Source: an uncultured Anaeromyxobacter sp. (GTDB taxonomy: Bacteria > Myxococcota > Myxococcia > Myxococcales > Anaeromyxobacteraceae). Taken from it: a DNA stretch of 57,547 nucleotides. Below the pieces are notes generated by a model. That model had not been told where the DNA came from. It searched no databases and saw nothing but the letters and a program-made list of their open reading frames with translations. The DNA lies in the NCBI GenBank assembly GCA_903855945.1, contig CAIOAK010000167.1, positions 1-57,547 on the forward strand, given 5' to 3'. Position 1 is the first letter of the stretch; every line of letters starts with the position of its first letter. Of this stretch, positions 16,679 to 25,497 are shown one piece after another. The translations under genes and the position numbers were made by a program.

Positions 16679-17050
16679 TCACTCCCGGCTCCAGTCGATG
16701 GCGCCCTTCTTCCAGACGTAGACGAGCCCCACCACGAGCGTGGCCCCGAAGACCGCCATGACCACGAAGGAGGGCCATCCCAGATCGCCGAGGGAGACCG
16801 CCCAGGGGTACATGAAGACCGCCTCGACGTCGAACACGACGAAGAGCAGCGCAAGCAGGTAGAACTTCACGTCGAACCGGTCCCGGCCGAGCCCCGACGG
16901 CCTCGATCCGAACTCGAAGGGGCTCGACTTGGCCTCGTTGGGCCGGCGCGGTCCGAGGAGGTTCGCGAGCCCCAGGAGCGTGAGCCCCAGGATGACTGCG
17001 AGTACGATCACGACCGCGAGCGGAAAGTAGCTCTGCAGGGCAGGGTTCAT
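16679..17050 (-). CDS. nuoA: Complex I subunit NuoA (minus-operon copy)
   Basis: The 123-aa, three-helix membrane subunit has the family pattern KSSPFEFGSRPSG (about residues 41-53, a loop position where most NuoA have a Cys that is absent here) and FDVKFYLLALLFVVFDVEAVFMYPW. It is the first gene of the minus operon and is separated from the plus-operon nuoA by 172 bp. Only a weak TTGACG (17110-17105) is seen as a possible -35, with no convincing -10. Confidence 0.92.
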   Translation of the reverse strand: MNPALQSYFPLAVVIVLAVILGLTLLGLANLLGPRRPNEAKSSPFEFGSRPSGLGRDRFDVKFYLLALLFVVFDVEAVFMYPWAVSLGDLGWPSFVVMAVFGATLVVGLVYVWKKGAIDWSRE

Positions 17051-17222
17051 GGGTCGACCGGGTGAGGGGTCAAGGTGCTCCTAACTGCCTGTATGCGCAT
17101 GTTTCGTCAAGCGGAATCACCACTTCGGCGCGTGGATTCGACGCTTGACTCCTCGGACCGGGACTGTAGACTCCGCGCCCTCTTTGGAGCCCTCCATCTT
17201 CTCCGCACCCGGGGTCCTTCCC
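17051..17222. promoter_or_regulatory. Divergent promoter region of the two nuo operons
   Basis: This 172-bp space separates two complex I operons. For the plus operon a good sigma-70 promoter is visible: TTGACT at 17145-17150, a 16-bp spacer, and TAGACT at 17167-17172, predicting a 5' leader of about 45 nt. For the minus operon only TTGACG (17110-17105) stands out. No operator palindrome is obvious. A shared region would allow switching between the two operons. Confidence 0.6.
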
Positions 17223-17663
17223 ATGGGCTATCAGTTCGCTGCCGTCCTCGCCTTCGCCGCCGTCGCCGTCCTCCTCCCGTTCGGTCTCCTGGCCGGGTTC
17301 CGGGCCGTCCGTCCCGTGTTCCCGTCGGAGGACAAGTCCCTCATCTACGAGTGCGGCGAGAAGCCCATCGGCAGGGCCTGGTTCAACTTCAACCCCCGCT
17401 TCTACCTCGTGGCCCTGGTCTTCGTGATCTTCGAGGTCGACCTGGCCCTCACCTTCCCGGTGGCCGTCGTCTACCGTGACTGGGTGGCGGGCGGCCCCAC
17501 GCTGGCCTGGATCGCCTTCACCGAGCTCTTCCTCTTCATCGCCATCCTGATGGTCGGCCTGGTCTGGGTCTGGGCCCACGGCGACCTGGAATGGGTGAAG
17601 AAGCTGGCCGTCGTGGACGAGGAACCGGCCGTCGCGGAGACCCCGGCCTCCAAGGCCGCCTGA
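17223..17663 (+). CDS. nuoA: Complex I subunit NuoA (plus-operon copy)
   Basis: The 146-aa, three-helix subunit has the canonical loop [22 protein letters not shown] (split: ECGE near residue 40, then the FNFNPRFY region), including the Cys typical of the family, and [15 protein letters not shown]. It is longer than the minus copy, with a charged C-terminal tail ending in a run of Ala, Pro and Glu. It opens the nuoABCDHIJKLMN operon and sits under the TTGACT/TAGACT promoter. Confidence 0.94.
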   Translation: MGYQFAAVLAFAAVAVLLPFGLLAGFRAVRPVFPSEDKSLIYECGEKPIGRAWFNFNPRFYLVALVFVIFEVDLALTFPVAVVYRDWVAGGPTLAWIAFTELFLFIAILMVGLVWVWAHGDLEWVKKLAVVDEEPAVAETPASKAA

Positions 17664-17683
17664 TTCCCCGGAGAAAACCCGAA

Positions 17684-18214
17684 ATGGCCCACCGAGACAC
17701 CATGGACGCGGAGCTGGGCGGCGACGTCGTCTTCGCCCACACCAGCCAGCTCGACAAGATCATCAACCTGGCCCGCGCCAACTCGCTCCACTACCTGCTC
17801 TTCGGCCTCGCCTGCTGCGGCATCGAGCTCATGCAGTTCGGCGGCCCGCGCGCCGACGCCGACCGGTTCGGGGCGGTCTTCCGCGCCACCCCCCGCCAGG
17901 CCGACTTCATGATCGTGGCCGGAACGCTCACGTACAAGATGGCCGAGCGGTTGAAGCTCCTCTACGACCAGATGGCCGAGCCCAAGTACGTGATCTCCAT
18001 GGGTTCGTGCGCCAACTGCGGCGGCCTCTTCCAGCTCGCCTACTCGGTCTGCAAGGGTGTGGACAAGGTGGTCCCGGTGGACGTCTACGTCCCCGGCTGC
18101 CCGCCCCGCCCGGAGGCCCTCACCGAGGGGCTGCTGCGCCTCCAGGACCTCATCATGCGCGAGCGCTGGAAGGACAAGCGCCGTCCCCCCCGCACCGCAG
18201 CCGGCAAGGCCTGA
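17684..18214 (+). CDS. nuoB: Complex I subunit NuoB (plus-operon copy)
   Basis: The 176-aa N2-cluster subunit. Ligands are visible in [22 protein letters not shown] and [10 protein letters not shown]. The start is ATG 17684, preceded by GGAG at about 9-10 nt. It lies 20 bp after nuoA. It differs clearly from the minus-operon NuoB (for example MGSCANCGG against FGVCASSGG), so the two paralogues diverged long ago. Confidence 0.95.
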   Translation: MAHRDTMDAELGGDVVFAHTSQLDKIINLARANSLHYLLFGLACCGIELMQFGGPRADADRFGAVFRATPRQADFMIVAGTLTYKMAERLKLLYDQMAEPKYVISMGSCANCGGLFQLAYSVCKGVDKVVPVDVYVPGCPPRPEALTEGLLRLQDLIMRERWKDKRRPPRTAAGKA

Positions 18215-18229
18215 CCTCCGGGAGACGGC

Positions 18230-18814
18230 ATGAACACCATCGAGATCCACCAGAAGCTCCAGGAAGCCCTCGGCGACGCGGTCGGACCGCTCTCCGAGCC
18301 CAAGATCGATTCGTTCGCCGTGGTGAAGGCGGACCGCATCCTCGAGGCCTGCGCCTTCCTCCGGGGAACGCCGGGGCTCGAGATGGACTTCCTCCAGGAC
18401 CTGACCGCGGTCGACTGGCCGAAGCGCAGCGTGATCGAGGTGGTCTACCACCTCTACTCCTTCCCCCACCGGCACGGGATCGTCCTCAAGGTCGAGCTCG
18501 ACCGCGCCAATCCCGTGGTGGCGACCGCCACCACGGTCTGGAAGGGGGCCAACTGGCTCGAGCGGGAGGTCTACGACCTCTTCGGCGTCACCTTCACCGG
18601 CCATCCCGACCTGCGCCGGGTCATGCTGCCCGACGACTGGGTCGGCCACCCGCTCCGCAAGGACTACCAGGAGGAGGGCGGCTTCCACGGCATCCCCAAC
18701 CTCCGCGAGAACCCGCTCGTCGAGCTGCGCCGCCTCGATCTCGTCCGCATCGCCGAGCACCTGAAGGCCAATCCGCCTCCTCCCCCGCCCCCGCCCGCGG
18801 AACCGAAGGCCTGA
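18230..18814 (+). CDS. nuoC: Complex I subunit NuoC (plus-operon copy)
   Basis: The 194-aa peripheral subunit with the signature [20 protein letters not shown] (about residues 105-124) and [17 protein letters not shown] (about 138-154). The C-terminus ends in a proline run of ten residues. It starts 15 bp after nuoB and ends 11 bp before nuoD. Confidence 0.94.
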   Translation: MNTIEIHQKLQEALGDAVGPLSEPKIDSFAVVKADRILEACAFLRGTPGLEMDFLQDLTAVDWPKRSVIEVVYHLYSFPHRHGIVLKVELDRANPVVATATTVWKGANWLEREVYDLFGVTFTGHPDLRRVMLPDDWVGHPLRKDYQEEGGFHGIPNLRENPLVELRRLDLVRIAEHLKANPPPPPPPPAEPKA

Positions 18815-18825
18815 GAGGACCCGCC

Positions 18826-19965
18826 ATGTCCAAGCTCGTCCTGCGACGCCTCGACCGCAACAACGAGGAGATGCTCATCAACTTCGGCCCCCAGCACCCG
18901 TCCACCCACGGAGTGCTCAACTTCCTCGTCGAGACCGACGGGGAGGTGATGCGGCGGGCCATCCCGGACATCGGCTACCTCCACCGGTCGCTCGAGAAGA
19001 TCGGCGAGATGGTCCAGTACCCGGGCTACATGCCCTACACCGATCGCATCGACTACCTGGCGGCCATGTTCGCCAACGAGGGGTACGCGATCGCGGTGGA
19101 GAGGCTGCTCAAGATCGAGGTTCCGAAGCGGGCCCAGTACCTCCGCGCCATCTCCTGCGAGCTGAACCGCATCACCAGCCACCTCGTGTCGATCGGCACG
19201 ATGGCCACCGACATCGGCGCGGTCACCCCGCTCGTCTACGCGCTGCGGGAGCGGGAACTGCTGAACGACCTGCTCGAGGCCCTCTGCGGCGCTCGCCTCA
19301 CCTACAACTACCACCGCATCGGAGGCGTGGCCTTCGACATGCCCGAAGGATGGCGCGACAAGGTGCTCGCCTACCTCGACCGGCTCGACAGCTCCATCCA
19401 GGAGTGGGACCGGCTCATCTCCACCAACGAGATCTACCGGAAGCGGCTCGGCGGCGTGGCGGTCATCTCCCGCGCCCAGGCCATCGACTACGGCCTCTCC
19501 GGCCCCAACCTGCGCGGCAGCGGCGTCGACTGGGACCTGCGGCGCGACGTGCCCTACGGCGCCTACCCCGACTTCAGCTTCGAGGTCCCGGTGGGGTGCG
19601 GATGGGCCGGCGTGGTGGGGGACTGCTACGACCGCTACTACGTGCGCGTGCTGGAGATGGCGCAGTCCTCCCGCATCATCCGCCAGGCCCTCGAGAAGAT
19701 GCCCGACGGGGAGCTCACCGCCAAGGTGTCCCGCAAGCCGAAGCCGGAGGCCGGCGAGGTCCAGTCGCGCATCGAGTCGGCGCGCGGCGAACTGGCCTAC
19801 TACCTGGTCTCCGACGGCACGGAGCGCCCGTACCGGCTGCGCGCCCGTACCGGTTCCTTCATGGCGATGGGCATCATCGAGGACATCTCGCCCGGGCTCA
19901 TGGTCGCCGACCTGGTCGCCCTCATCGCCTCCCTCGACGTCGTGGCTCCCGAGACGGATCGCTAA
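18826..19965 (+). CDS. nuoD: Complex I subunit NuoD (plus-operon copy)
   Basis: The 379-aa 49-kDa-type subunit. It has the canonical quinone-site motif [15 protein letters not shown] (about 19-33), [24 protein letters not shown] (conserved Tyr), [17 protein letters not shown] and the C-terminal [21 protein letters not shown] 18826 gives the short N-terminus typical of the family. It is followed 3 bp later by nuoH. It lacks the N-terminal extension of the minus-operon copy. Confidence 0.95.
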   Translation: MSKLVLRRLDRNNEEMLINFGPQHPSTHGVLNFLVETDGEVMRRAIPDIGYLHRSLEKIGEMVQYPGYMPYTDRIDYLAAMFANEGYAIAVERLLKIEVPKRAQYLRAISCELNRITSHLVSIGTMATDIGAVTPLVYALRERELLNDLLEALCGARLTYNYHRIGGVAFDMPEGWRDKVLAYLDRLDSSIQEWDRLISTNEIYRKRLGGVAVISRAQAIDYGLSGPNLRGSGVDWDLRRDVPYGAYPDFSFEVPVGCGWAGVVGDCYDRYYVRVLEMAQSSRIIRQALEKMPDGELTAKVSRKPKPEAGEVQSRIESARGELAYYLVSDGTERPYRLRARTGSFMAMGIIEDISPGLMVADLVALIASLDVVAPETDR

Positions 19966-19968
19966 GAC

Positions 19969-21348
19969 ATGGCCCAGTTCTCCTTCGCCTTCCCGAAGCC
20001 CGGCACGAAGAAGCTCCTCGTGGGTGCGACGCTCGGCGCCGCGCTCGCCATCCCCGCGCTGCTTGCGGGGTTGCTCGTCTTCCTCGTACCCATGGTGAAC
20101 AAACCCCTCCTCGACGCCTTCATCCGCGAGAAGCTGGGGCACGTGCCCGCCACCTGGGTCGGCACCCAGTGGGTCTACGCGGCGGCCCTCTTCCTGGCCG
20201 GCATTGCCATGTTCACCTTCGCCGCCATCACCGGCGGGATCTTCTCCTGGTACGAGCGGCGCGTCGCCGCCCGCATCCAGAGCCGCATCGGCCCGAACCG
20301 CGTGGGGGTCGCCGGCTTCCTGCAGTGGATCGCCGACGCGGTGAAGCTCCTCTTCAAGGAGGACCTCGTCCCGGGCGAGGCCGACGCGATGCTCTTCCGC
20401 GCCGCCCCCTACTTCGTGGTGGCCGGGATGACCCTGGTGCTCGTGGCGCTTCCCGCCGGCCAGGCCATCGTGGTGGCCGATCTCGACGTGGGCATCTTCT
20501 ACATCCTGGCCGTCACCTCCTTCATCGTGGTGGGCATCCTCCTCTCCGGCTGGTCCTCCAACTCCAAGTGGTCGCTCTTCGGCGCCATCCGCGCCACCGC
20601 CCAGGTGGTGAGCTACGAGGTTCCGGCCGGCCTCGCCATCCTGGTGCCGGTGCTCATGGCCGGCACGCTCTCCACCCAGGGGCTCATCCGGGCCCAGGGC
20701 GGCTGGCCCTGGGAGTGGTTCTTCTTCCGCAACCCGGCCGCCGCGGTGGCCTTCTTCATCCTCTTCATCTCCCAGCTCGCCGAGGGCAACCGCACCCCGT
20801 TCGACCTCGCCGAGGCCGAGTCCGAGCTCGTGGCCGGCTACTTCTCCGAGTACTCGGGCTTCCGCTTCGCGCTCTACTTCCTGGTGGAGTGGGCCAACCT
20901 CTGGATCATCGGCGCGGTGGCCACCACGCTCTTCCTGGGCGGCTGGCAGATCCCCGGCGTCTCCGCCCAGACCTGGGCCTCCGTCCGCGGCGCCGGGTCC
21001 TTCCCGGCCTTCGGCTGGTGGGCGCTCCAGTTCGTGTCGCTCGGCATCTTCGCGGTGAAGACCCTCTTCCTCGTCAACGTGGTCATCTGGATCCGCTGGA
21101 CGCTGCCCCGCATCCGCATCGACCAGATGATGAACCTGTGCTGGAAGTACCTGGTCCCGGCCGGCTTCGCGGCCATGCTCTTCACCCTCGTCTGGCAGAT
21201 GGTGGCCACCTGGGCCCCGATCGTCGAGAAGATCACGGCGCTCGTGGTCTTCGCCGCCACCGTCTGGGTGACCTGGCGCTTCCTGCAGCAGACCCGGAAG
21301 AACGTCTCGCTCATCGCGCACGAGCGCGTCGATCTCTCGAACTGGTAG
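19969..21348 (+). CDS. nuoH: Complex I subunit NuoH (plus-operon copy)
   Basis: The 459-aa membrane subunit forms the quinone channel. Signatures are YERRVAARIQSRIGPNRVGV (about residues 89-108), ADAVKLLFKED, GWSSNSKWSLFGAIRATAQ and PFDLAEAESELVAGYFSEY (about 275-293). It directly follows nuoD and precedes nuoI by 12 bp. It has no His-rich tail, unlike the minus copy. Confidence 0.95.
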   Translation: MAQFSFAFPKPGTKKLLVGATLGAALAIPALLAGLLVFLVPMVNKPLLDAFIREKLGHVPATWVGTQWVYAAALFLAGIAMFTFAAITGGIFSWYERRVAARIQSRIGPNRVGVAGFLQWIADAVKLLFKEDLVPGEADAMLFRAAPYFVVAGMTLVLVALPAGQAIVVADLDVGIFYILAVTSFIVVGILLSGWSSNSKWSLFGAIRATAQVVSYEVPAGLAILVPVLMAGTLSTQGLIRAQGGWPWEWFFFRNPAAAVAFFILFISQLAEGNRTPFDLAEAESELVAGYFSEYSGFRFALYFLVEWANLWIIGAVATTLFLGGWQIPGVSAQTWASVRGAGSFPAFGWWALQFVSLGIFAVKTLFLVNVVIWIRWTLPRIRIDQMMNLCWKYLVPAGFAAMLFTLVWQMVATWAPIVEKITALVVFAATVWVTWRFLQQTRKNVSLIAHERVDLSNW

Positions 21349-21360
21349 GAACCGCACGCC

Positions 21361-22068
21361 ATGTCAATCACTACCAGTCAATACGTCGGCAACGTCCGCG
21401 ACACCGTGAAGTCGTTCTGGCACGGCATGTCCGTGACCCTGTCGCAGGTGCTGCGCCGCCCCATCACCATCCAGTACCCGGACCGGCTCGAGATCCCGGT
21501 GCAGGACGTGCTGCCGCCGCGCTACCGCGGCTTCCTCGAGGTCGACACCGACATCTGCACCGGGTGCCAGGCCTGCGAGCGCGCCTGCCCCATCAGCTGC
21601 ATCCAGATCGAGGTGGAGAAGGACCCGGCCAACCCGAAGCAGCGCGTGGTGACCCAGTTCGACATCGACGAGGCCAAGTGCATGTTCTGCGGCCTCTGCG
21701 TCGAGCCCTGCCCCACCGGATCCATCCAGCACACCCGCGAGTTCGAGGCCACCCAGCGCTCGGTGCGCAACCTGGTCTTCCGGTGGGCCGATCCGATCAA
21801 GCCCTTCCCGGTCTACAAGGTCGTCAAGGGTGCGCCCTACATCCCGCGCGCCCCGCTCGGCTCCCGGGTGAAGGATCTCCTCGCCCAGCGGAGCTGGGAT
21901 GCGGTGGGCACGAGCTACCTGCCTCCCGAGCCGCTGAAGCCCCCTCCGCCTCCTCCCGTCAAGCCGCCCCCCGCCGCCAAGCCCGCCGCGCCCGCCGCGG
22001 CGAAGCCCGCGGCAGCCCCCGCCCCCGCGCCCGCACCGGCCGTCCAGCCGGACGAGCCCAAGCCCTGA
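21361..22068 (+). CDS. nuoI: Complex I subunit NuoI (plus-operon copy) with Pro/Ala-rich tail
   Basis: The 235-aa ferredoxin-like subunit with two 4Fe-4S motifs, CTGCQACERACP (near 62-73) and CMFCGLCVEPCP (near 107-118). The last about 50 residues are low-complexity Pro/Ala/Lys. No catalytic role is expected for that tail; it could tether or space partner proteins. It precedes nuoJ by 14 bp. Confidence 0.94.
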   Translation: MSITTSQYVGNVRDTVKSFWHGMSVTLSQVLRRPITIQYPDRLEIPVQDVLPPRYRGFLEVDTDICTGCQACERACPISCIQIEVEKDPANPKQRVVTQFDIDEAKCMFCGLCVEPCPTGSIQHTREFEATQRSVRNLVFRWADPIKPFPVYKVVKGAPYIPRAPLGSRVKDLLAQRSWDAVGTSYLPPEPLKPPPPPPVKPPPAAKPAAPAAAKPAAAPAPAPAPAVQPDEPKP

Positions 22069-22082
22069 CCGGGAGCCCCAGC

Positions 22083-22712
22083 ATGCGAACCCCCAAGAAG
22101 CTCCTCGCCTGGACGGTCGGCAGCGCCGCGGTGATCGGCGTCGTCGGCATCCTCTCGGCACGCCTCTCCCCGGCGATGGCCGCGGGCGGCGCCCGACCGC
22201 TGGCCGGCCCCTTCACGATCGCCGACGCCATCTTCTGGGGCGTGGCCGCGCTCACGGTGGGCGGCGCTGCCGCGGTGGCCCTCTCCCGGAACATCGTCTA
22301 CTCGGCCCTGGGGCTGCTGGCGGCGCTGCTCGGGGTGGCCGGCCTCTACGTCTTCCTCTCCGCCGACTTCGTCGCCGTCGCCCAGGTGATGATCTACATC
22401 GGCGGCGTGCTCATCCTGGTCCTCTTCGCCATCATGCTGACGAACCGCATCGGCGAGGTGAACATCTCCAACGCCAGCATGGGCTGGGCGAGCGGCGGGC
22501 TCCTCTCCGCGGTGATGCTGGCGCTCGTGCTGGTGGTGGCCTTCGAGGTCCCCTGGAACGTCCGCCCCTCGGGCGGGAACCCCACCACGGCCCCCATCGG
22601 CCACGCGCTCCTGCAGCAGTGGCTGCTCCCCTTCGAGCTCGCCTCCCTGATCCTGCTCTGCACCCTCATCGGCGCCATCATCATCGCCCGGAAGGAGATC
22701 CGGGCCGAGTAA
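22083..22712 (+). CDS. nuoJ: Complex I subunit NuoJ
   Basis: The 209-aa membrane subunit has about six hydrophobic segments. The first (residues 8-33) looks like a cleavable or extra N-terminal helix, longer than in many NuoJ. The family signature is FVAVAQVMIYIGGVLILVLF (about 98-117), followed by a Met-Leu-Thr-Asn loop. It contributes to coupling between the quinone site and the antiporter subunits. It has no second copy in the minus operon. Confidence 0.92.
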   Translation: MRTPKKLLAWTVGSAAVIGVVGILSARLSPAMAAGGARPLAGPFTIADAIFWGVAALTVGGAAAVALSRNIVYSALGLLAALLGVAGLYVFLSADFVAVAQVMIYIGGVLILVLFAIMLTNRIGEVNISNASMGWASGGLLSAVMLALVLVVAFEVPWNVRPSGGNPTTAPIGHALLQQWLLPFELASLILLCTLIGAIIIARKEIRAE

Positions 22713-22724
22713 GCCGGAGACGCC

Positions 22725-23033
22725 ATGATCCCCACCCTCTCCCACTACCTGGCGGTCGCAGCGGTCCTCTTCACGCTCGGCCTCTTCACCGTGCTCACCC
22801 GGCGAAACGCGGTGGCCATCCTGATGGGCGTCGAGCTCATGCTGAACGGCGCCAACCTGAACCTGGTCGCCTTCAACAAGTTCGTGGTCGGCGGCCTCAC
22901 GGGCCAGACCTTCGCCCTCTTCGTGGTCGTGCTGGCTGCGGCGGAGGCCGCGGTCGGGCTCGCCATCGTCCTCAGCATCTTCCACACCTTCAAGACCATC
23001 GACGTCCGCGCTGCGGACCTGATGCGAGAGTGA
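22725..23033 (+). CDS. nuoK: Complex I subunit NuoK
   Basis: The 102-aa, three-helix subunit carries both buried glutamates of the family, in IGVEL-type (MGVELMLNGANLNLVAF, about 38-54) and AEAAVGLAIV (about 72-81). Length equals that of E. coli NuoK (100 aa). It overlaps no gene but nuoL starts 1 bp after its stop. Confidence 0.94.
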   Translation: MIPTLSHYLAVAAVLFTLGLFTVLTRRNAVAILMGVELMLNGANLNLVAFNKFVVGGLTGQTFALFVVVLAAAEAAVGLAIVLSIFHTFKTIDVRAADLMRE

Positions 23034-23034
23034 G

Positions 23035-25485
23035 ATGGAACACGCCACCCAAGAGCTAGGACCCCTCGCGGTCCACACGGCGGGCTACCTCTGGCTCATC
23101 CCGCTCTTCCCGGTCGTCGGCGCCGTGATCAACTCCCTGTTCGGCATCCGCATCCAGCGGACGCTGGGCAAGAAGTGGAACCACGGCATCGCCGTCGGGA
23201 TGATGACGCTGTCCTTCCTGGTCGCGCTGCGGGCCCTCGCGGAGATGATCTCCCTGCCCGCCAGCGAGCGGTTCCTCCAGAACACGCTCTGGAACATGGC
23301 CACCGCGGGAAGCATGCGCTTCGACCTGGCATTCGCGCTCGACCCGCTCTCCATGATGATGGTGCTCATCATCACCTTCATCGGGACGCTCATCCACGTC
23401 TTCTCGATCGGCTACATGGCGGAGGAGCCGTCCTACTGGCGGTTCTTCGCCTACATGAACCTGTTCGTCTTCGCGATGCTGCTGCTCGTCATGGGCGACA
23501 ATTTCGCGGTGATGTTCTTCGGCTGGGAGGGCGTGGGGCTCGCCTCCTACCTGCTCATCAGCTTCTGGTACACCGACATCGAGAAGGCCAAGGCCGGCAT
23601 GAAGGCCTTCGTCGTCAACCGCTTCGGCGACTTCGGCTTCCTCATCGGCCTGTTCCTCCTCTTCTGGTCGCTCGGCGGCGTCTGGCAGCCGCGCGCCGAC
23701 GCTCGCTCGGTCCGCTACGTTCCGGAGATCGGCTACAAGAGTGATTCGACGGCGCTGAACCCCTACGAGTCGACCGGGCCCCGCACCGTCACCATCCACG
23801 GCCACGCCATCCCGCTCGGCCCCACCCTGAACTTCCGCGAGCTGCGCGATCAGATCGTGGTGGAGGGCACGGGCGTGGGCGAGCACCTGCGCCACCAGAA
23901 GGTCTGGGGAGTGATGCTCCTCACGCTGGTGGCCATGCTCATGTTCGTGGGCGCCATGGGCAAGAGCGCCCAGCTGCCCCTCTACGTGTGGTTGCCCGAC
24001 GCCATGGCCGGCCCCACACCGGTGTCCGCCCTCATCCACGCCGCCACCATGGTCACCGCCGGCGTCTACATGGTGGCCCGGCTCTCCTACATCTACGCGA
24101 TGTCCCCCACCGCAATGGGGTGGGTGGCCACCGTGGGCGTGCTCACCGCCTTCTTCGCCGCCACCATCGGATTCTTCCAGTACGACATCAAGAAGGTGCT
24201 GGCCTACTCCACGGTGTCCCAGCTCGGCTTCATGTTCATCGGCGTGGGCGTCGGCGCCTACTGGGCCGGCAGCTACCACCTGCTCACCCACGCCTTCTTC
24301 AAGGCCACCCTCTTCCTCGGGTCGGGCTCGGTCATCCTGGGCTGCCACCACGAGCAGGACATGCGGCAAATGGGCGGGCTGAAGAAGCACATGCCCATCA
24401 CGGCCTGGACCTACCTCATCGCCACCTGGGCCATCGCCGGCTTCCCCTGGGCGAGCGGTTTCTACTCCAAGGACGAGATCCTCTGGAAGGCCTTCACCCA
24501 GCGCGGGATGGAGCTCTTCGGCACCCCCGCCCCGTGGCTCGGGCCGGCCGTCTTCGCGCTCGGTCTCGTGACCGCGACGGCCACCAGCTTCTACATGTTC
24601 CGCAGCTACTACATGACCTTCACCGGGAAGTACCGGGGAGGCGCGGGGCACGCAGAGGAGCACGACGAGGACCCGCACTCCGCCCACGCGGCGCCGCACC
24701 ACGTCACCGCCGGCCACCCGCACGACAACAAGGACCCGGTGGTCCACGGGGCCCATGCGGTCCACGGGGCGCATGCGGCACACACCGCCCACGCCGCGCC
24801 GGCCCACGCCGCGCCGGCCCACGACGACCACGGCCACCACGGCGGCCTCCCCCACGAGTCGCCCCGGTCGATCACCTTCGTGCTCGTCACCCTCGCCACC
24901 GGCGCGGTGCTCGTGTCGCTGCTCGGCATCCCGATGCTCTGGAGCCACCACGAGCCCATCCTCGAGCACTGGCTGGCCCCCGCCCTGCCCGCCGAGGTGA
25001 GCTTCGCCCACTTCTCCCATGCCACCGAGTGGCTCTTCCAGGGGATGGGCGTCGCGGCCGCCACCATCGGCTGGTTCTTCGCGATGAAGCTCTTCAAGGA
25101 CGGCAAGAGCAGCGTCCCGGCAGATCTCAAGGCCCGCTTCTTCGGGGTCTGGACGGTCGTCTACAACAAGTACTACGTCGATGAGGCGTACCACGCCATC
25201 GTGATACGTCCGGCCCTGTTCCTGGCCGCGTTCCTGTCCTGGTTCGACCAGCACGTCATCGACTGGTTCGTGAATTTCGTCGGCTGGGTGGCCCGCCTCC
25301 TGGCCGCGGTAGACGACGCCTTCGACAAGTATGTCGTCGACGGCGCCGTCAACGGCGTGGGCGGTCTCACCCGCGAGGGTGGGCGCCTGCTGCGCCGCAT
25401 CGAGACCGGCCGCATCCAGACCTACCTCTACGGCGCGGCCCTCGGGTCGCTGCTCGTCGTCCTTCTCAACTTCCTCTTCCGCTAG
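23035..25485 (+). CDS. nuoL: Complex I subunit NuoL with long His-rich insertion
   Basis: The 816-aa antiporter-like proton-pumping subunit (E. coli NuoL has 613 aa). It has the core signatures FFGWEGVGLASYLLI (near 161-175), KSAQLPLYVWLPDAMAGPTPVSALIHAATMV (two adjacent stretches near 308-338) and SQLGFMFIGVGVG. The extra length is mainly a hydrophilic insertion at about residues 531-612, dominated by His and Ala, between two membrane helices. The long C-terminal lateral helix and its anchor are retained. There is no paralogue in the minus operon. Confidence 0.95.
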   Translation: MEHATQELGPLAVHTAGYLWLIPLFPVVGAVINSLFGIRIQRTLGKKWNHGIAVGMMTLSFLVALRALAEMISLPASERFLQNTLWNMATAGSMRFDLAFALDPLSMMMVLIITFIGTLIHVFSIGYMAEEPSYWRFFAYMNLFVFAMLLLVMGDNFAVMFFGWEGVGLASYLLISFWYTDIEKAKAGMKAFVVNRFGDFGFLIGLFLLFWSLGGVWQPRADARSVRYVPEIGYKSDSTALNPYESTGPRTVTIHGHAIPLGPTLNFRELRDQIVVEGTGVGEHLRHQKVWGVMLLTLVAMLMFVGAMGKSAQLPLYVWLPDAMAGPTPVSALIHAATMVTAGVYMVARLSYIYAMSPTAMGWVATVGVLTAFFAATIGFFQYDIKKVLAYSTVSQLGFMFIGVGVGAYWAGSYHLLTHAFFKATLFLGSGSVILGCHHEQDMRQMGGLKKHMPITAWTYLIATWAIAGFPWASGFYSKDEILWKAFTQRGMELFGTPAPWLGPAVFALGLVTATATSFYMFRSYYMTFTGKYRGGAGHAEEHDEDPHSAHAAPHHVTAGHPHDNKDPVVHGAHAVHGAHAAHTAHAAPAHAAPAHDDHGHHGGLPHESPRSITFVLVTLATGAVLVSLLGIPMLWSHHEPILEHWLAPALPAEVSFAHFSHATEWLFQGMGVAAATIGWFFAMKLFKDGKSSVPADLKARFFGVWTVVYNKYYVDEAYHAIVIRPALFLAAFLSWFDQHVIDWFVNFVGWVARLLAAVDDAFDKYVVDGAVNGVGGLTREGGRLLRRIETGRIQTYLYGAALGSLLVVLLNFLFR
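24742..24819 (+). repeat. Short tandem repeats coding the NuoL His-Ala insertion
   Basis: Two 18-nt units (24742-24759 and 24760-24777, one mismatch) encode VHGAHA twice. Two identical 15-nt units (24790-24804 and 24805-24819) encode HAAPA twice. Their in-frame lengths suggest that the His-rich insertion grew by slippage. Confidence 0.85.
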
Positions 25486-25497
25486 GAGATCGGCTTC

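Noticed and set aside
10552-16854. A 2100-codon open frame on the minus strand across the nuo genes
   Set aside because: It is a high-GC shadow frame. Only its last part encodes NuoI. The rest has Arg/Gly/Pro-rich composition and overlaps nuoB, C, D, G and H in other frames with clear homology.
24742-24819. Short tandem repeats that could be mistaken for a CRISPR
   Set aside because: They are contiguous 15- and 18-nt units without spacers, in frame inside nuoL, and encode His-Ala repeats.
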